A DNA stretch of 64,000 nucleotides from positions 1 through 64,000 of the forward strand of contig NZ_JBQCZW010000006.1 in NCBI RefSeq assembly GCF_052089425.1, read 5' to 3'. The notes beneath the pieces were generated by a model. It worked only from the letters and a program-made list of their open reading frames with translations. It was not told the origin of the DNA and searched no databases. Shown here piece by piece: positions 62,674-64,000 of this stretch. Position 1 is the first letter of the stretch, and every line of letters starts with the position of its first letter. Both the position numbers and the translations under genes were made by a program. The DNA is from Ancrocorticia sp052089425 (GTDB lineage: Bacteria; Actinomycetota; Actinomycetes; Actinomycetales; Actinomycetaceae).

Positions 62674-63849
62674 TCACACCAGCGTCATGGACTGGCGCGC
62701 GATGGCTAGCTCTTCGTTGGTAGGGATCACCAGAATGTGGATGGAGGAGTTCGGTGTTGAGATTTCGCGAGCTTCCTTGGAACGCACAGCGTTCTTTTCC
62801 TCGTTAATTTCCACACCGAAGGCGCCCAGCCGGTCCACAACTTCGGAGCGCAGGCGATTATCGTTTTCCCCAGCGCCCGCGGTGAACGTGATGGCGTCGA
62901 TTCCGCCCATGATGGCGCCGTACGCCCCGATGTACTTGACCAGCCGGTGCACGTACACGTCCAGAGCCTCGCGCGCGTTCGCATCGCCCGCATCGGCCAA
63001 GTTCCATACCTCGCGCATATCGTTCTGCCCGGTCAGGCCCTTCAGGCCAGACTGCCGGTTGAACAGGTTATCGATCTGCTCGATGTCCATATCCGAGTTG
63101 CGGGCAAGGTGGAACACCACGGCCGGATCAATATCGCCGGTGCGCCCGCCCATGACCAGCCCTTCGAGGGGGGTCAGTCCCATCGAGGTTTCAACCGCCG
63201 CACCGTTCACCACGGCGGAGGCAGATGCACCGTTGCCCAGGTGCAGCACGATCTGCTTGAGATCGTCGCGGCCCAGCAGCTTCGATGCCTGCCCCGACAC
63301 GTAGTGGTGGGAGGTGCCGTGCGCGCCGTAGCGGCGAATCTCGTACTTTTCAGCAACCTCGCGATCCAGCGCGTAGGTTGCCGCCTCGTCTGGAAGGTTC
63401 TGGAAGAAGGCGGTATCGAATACGGCCACATGAGGCACGTCCGGAAGCAGCTTGCGCGCCACCCGGATGCCAGCCAAGTGAGCCGGATTGTGAAGCGGCC
63501 CAAGCGGAATCAGCTGTTCGATCCGCTCCTCCACGGCGTCATCGATCAGCGCCGGGCCATCGAAGTACTTTCCGCCTTGAACCACCCGATGGCCAACGGC
63601 CGCGATGGAGCCGTCGGTCAGGCTTGGCCCAACTTCTTCGAACAGCCCGAGCACGCGCTCCAACCCGGCCCCGTGATCGGGCACCGGATCGCTCAGTTCC
63701 TTGGTGATGTCACCATAGGTGTGTTCGATGTGGCCGGAGGCCTCACCGATGCGCTCCACAAGGCCGGAGGCGATAGCCGCACCTGATTCCGGATCCACCA
63801 GCTGATACTTGATGGATGAGGAACCAGAATTAATGACGAGTACTGACAA
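62674..63849 (-). CDS. ackA: Acetate kinase
   Basis: A 391-residue acetokinase making ATP and acetate from acetyl phosphate. Signatures are VLVINSGSSSIKYQLV at the start, HRVVQGGKYF, FDTAFFQNLPDEAATYALDR, RRYGAHGTSHHYVSGQA, LHLGNGASASAV and TFTAGAGENDNRLRSEV. The start TTG at 63849 is chosen because GGGGAAG precedes it and the family begins at this point; the open frame extends further upstream into pta in another frame, which is not coding for this protein. It lies 28 bp after pta, a standard pta-ackA pair, and works with the split PFL to gain ATP from pyruvate anaerobically. Confidence 0.96.
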   Translation of the reverse strand: MSVLVINSGSSSIKYQLVDPESGAAIASGLVERIGEASGHIEHTYGDITKELSDPVPDHGAGLERVLGLFEEVGPSLTDGSIAAVGHRVVQGGKYFDGPALIDDAVEERIEQLIPLGPLHNPAHLAGIRVARKLLPDVPHVAVFDTAFFQNLPDEAATYALDREVAEKYEIRRYGAHGTSHHYVSGQASKLLGRDDLKQIVLHLGNGASASAVVNGAAVETSMGLTPLEGLVMGGRTGDIDPAVVFHLARNSDMDIEQIDNLFNRQSGLKGLTGQNDMREVWNLADAGDANAREALDVYVHRLVKYIGAYGAIMGGIDAITFTAGAGENDNRLRSEVVDRLGAFGVEINEEKNAVRSKEAREISTPNSSIHILVIPTNEELAIARQSMTLV

Positions 63850-63877
63850 GGTTTCTTCCCCAGATTCGATTGATACC

Positions 63878-64000
63878 TCAGGCCTGCGCCTGAATTGCAG
63901 TGATGGCCACGGTGTTGACGATGTCTTGGACAAGGGCACCGCGAGAGAGATCGTTGACCGGCTTGTTGAGCCCCTGCAGCACCGGGCCAACGGCCACGGC
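63878..64000 (-). CDS. pta: Phosphate acetyltransferase, C-terminal end (partial)
   Basis: Only the last 40 codons are inside the window. They read VLQGLNKPVNDLSRGALVQD and then IVNTVAITAIQAQA before TGA, the highly conserved C-terminus of phosphotransacetylase (acetyl-CoA + Pi to acetyl phosphate + CoA). The gene continues beyond the right edge. It is directly upstream of ackA on the same strand. Confidence 0.93.
   Translation of the reverse strand, partial: AVAVGPVLQGLNKPVNDLSRGALVQDIVNTVAITAIQAQA

Overview
The window looks like chromosomal DNA of a facultatively anaerobic, mid-to-high-GC actinobacterium, most likely of the Actinomycetaceae (Trueperella/Arcanobacterium/Actinomyces relatives). 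The evidence is a single-chain type I fatty acid synthase in an operon with a biotin-dependent acyl-CoA carboxylase, actinobacterial families such as DUF6350 and DUF3017, a eukaryote-like two-domain phosphofructokinase, and a pyruvate formate-lyase/acetate kinase fermentation set. The genus is an inference.

Layout. (1) 0.16-13.2 kb, minus strand: a lipid-synthesis operon of biotin ligase, biotin carboxylase/carrier protein, carboxyltransferase and FAS I, with palindromes at its head. (2) 13.5-25.3 kb: central metabolism (mdh, pgi, two-domain pfk, icd), a dicarboxylate/amino acid symporter, a CorC/CNNM membrane protein and an FAD oxidoreductase. Inside this lies a toxin-antitoxin remnant bracketed by a 41-bp direct repeat. 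(3) 25.3-43.8 kb: putA, purH-purN-DUF6350, nagB-nagA, sucCD, pcrA, an aldehyde dehydrogenase, and a pyruvate formate-lyase operon whose glycyl-radical domain is a separate gene. (4) 44.3-52.2 kb: an aldarate (glucarate/galactarate) catabolic island with GntR and IclR regulators and clear palindromic operator candidates. (5) 52.3-59.1 kb: an alpha-galactoside uptake operon (binding protein, two permeases, GH36 alpha-galactosidase) with a divergent ROK regulator. (6) 59.2-64 kb: a broken small lipoprotein gene, an ADP-ribosylglycohydrolase-family gene, an ABC-class ATPase, ackA and the 3' end of pta.

How the genes work together. Sugars and amino sugars (GlcNAc-6-P, alpha-galactosides, aldarates) enter glycolysis through pgi and pfk. 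Pyruvate is cleaved by the split PFL to acetyl-CoA and formate. Pta-AckA makes ATP and acetate, while the carboxylase and FAS I use acetyl-CoA for lipids. icd and sucCD share a near-palindrome upstream of their start codons, suggesting common control.

Decay is visible in the accessory 44-59 kb part. A talarate/galactarate dehydratase has a frameshift, a sugar permease has an in-frame TAA, and a lipoprotein has an in-frame TAA; near 17 kb a PIN toxin lacks its N-terminal catalytic motif. No tRNA, rRNA, CRISPR array or intact insertion sequence was seen. The strongest candidate for something unusual is the split pyruvate formate-lyase operon.
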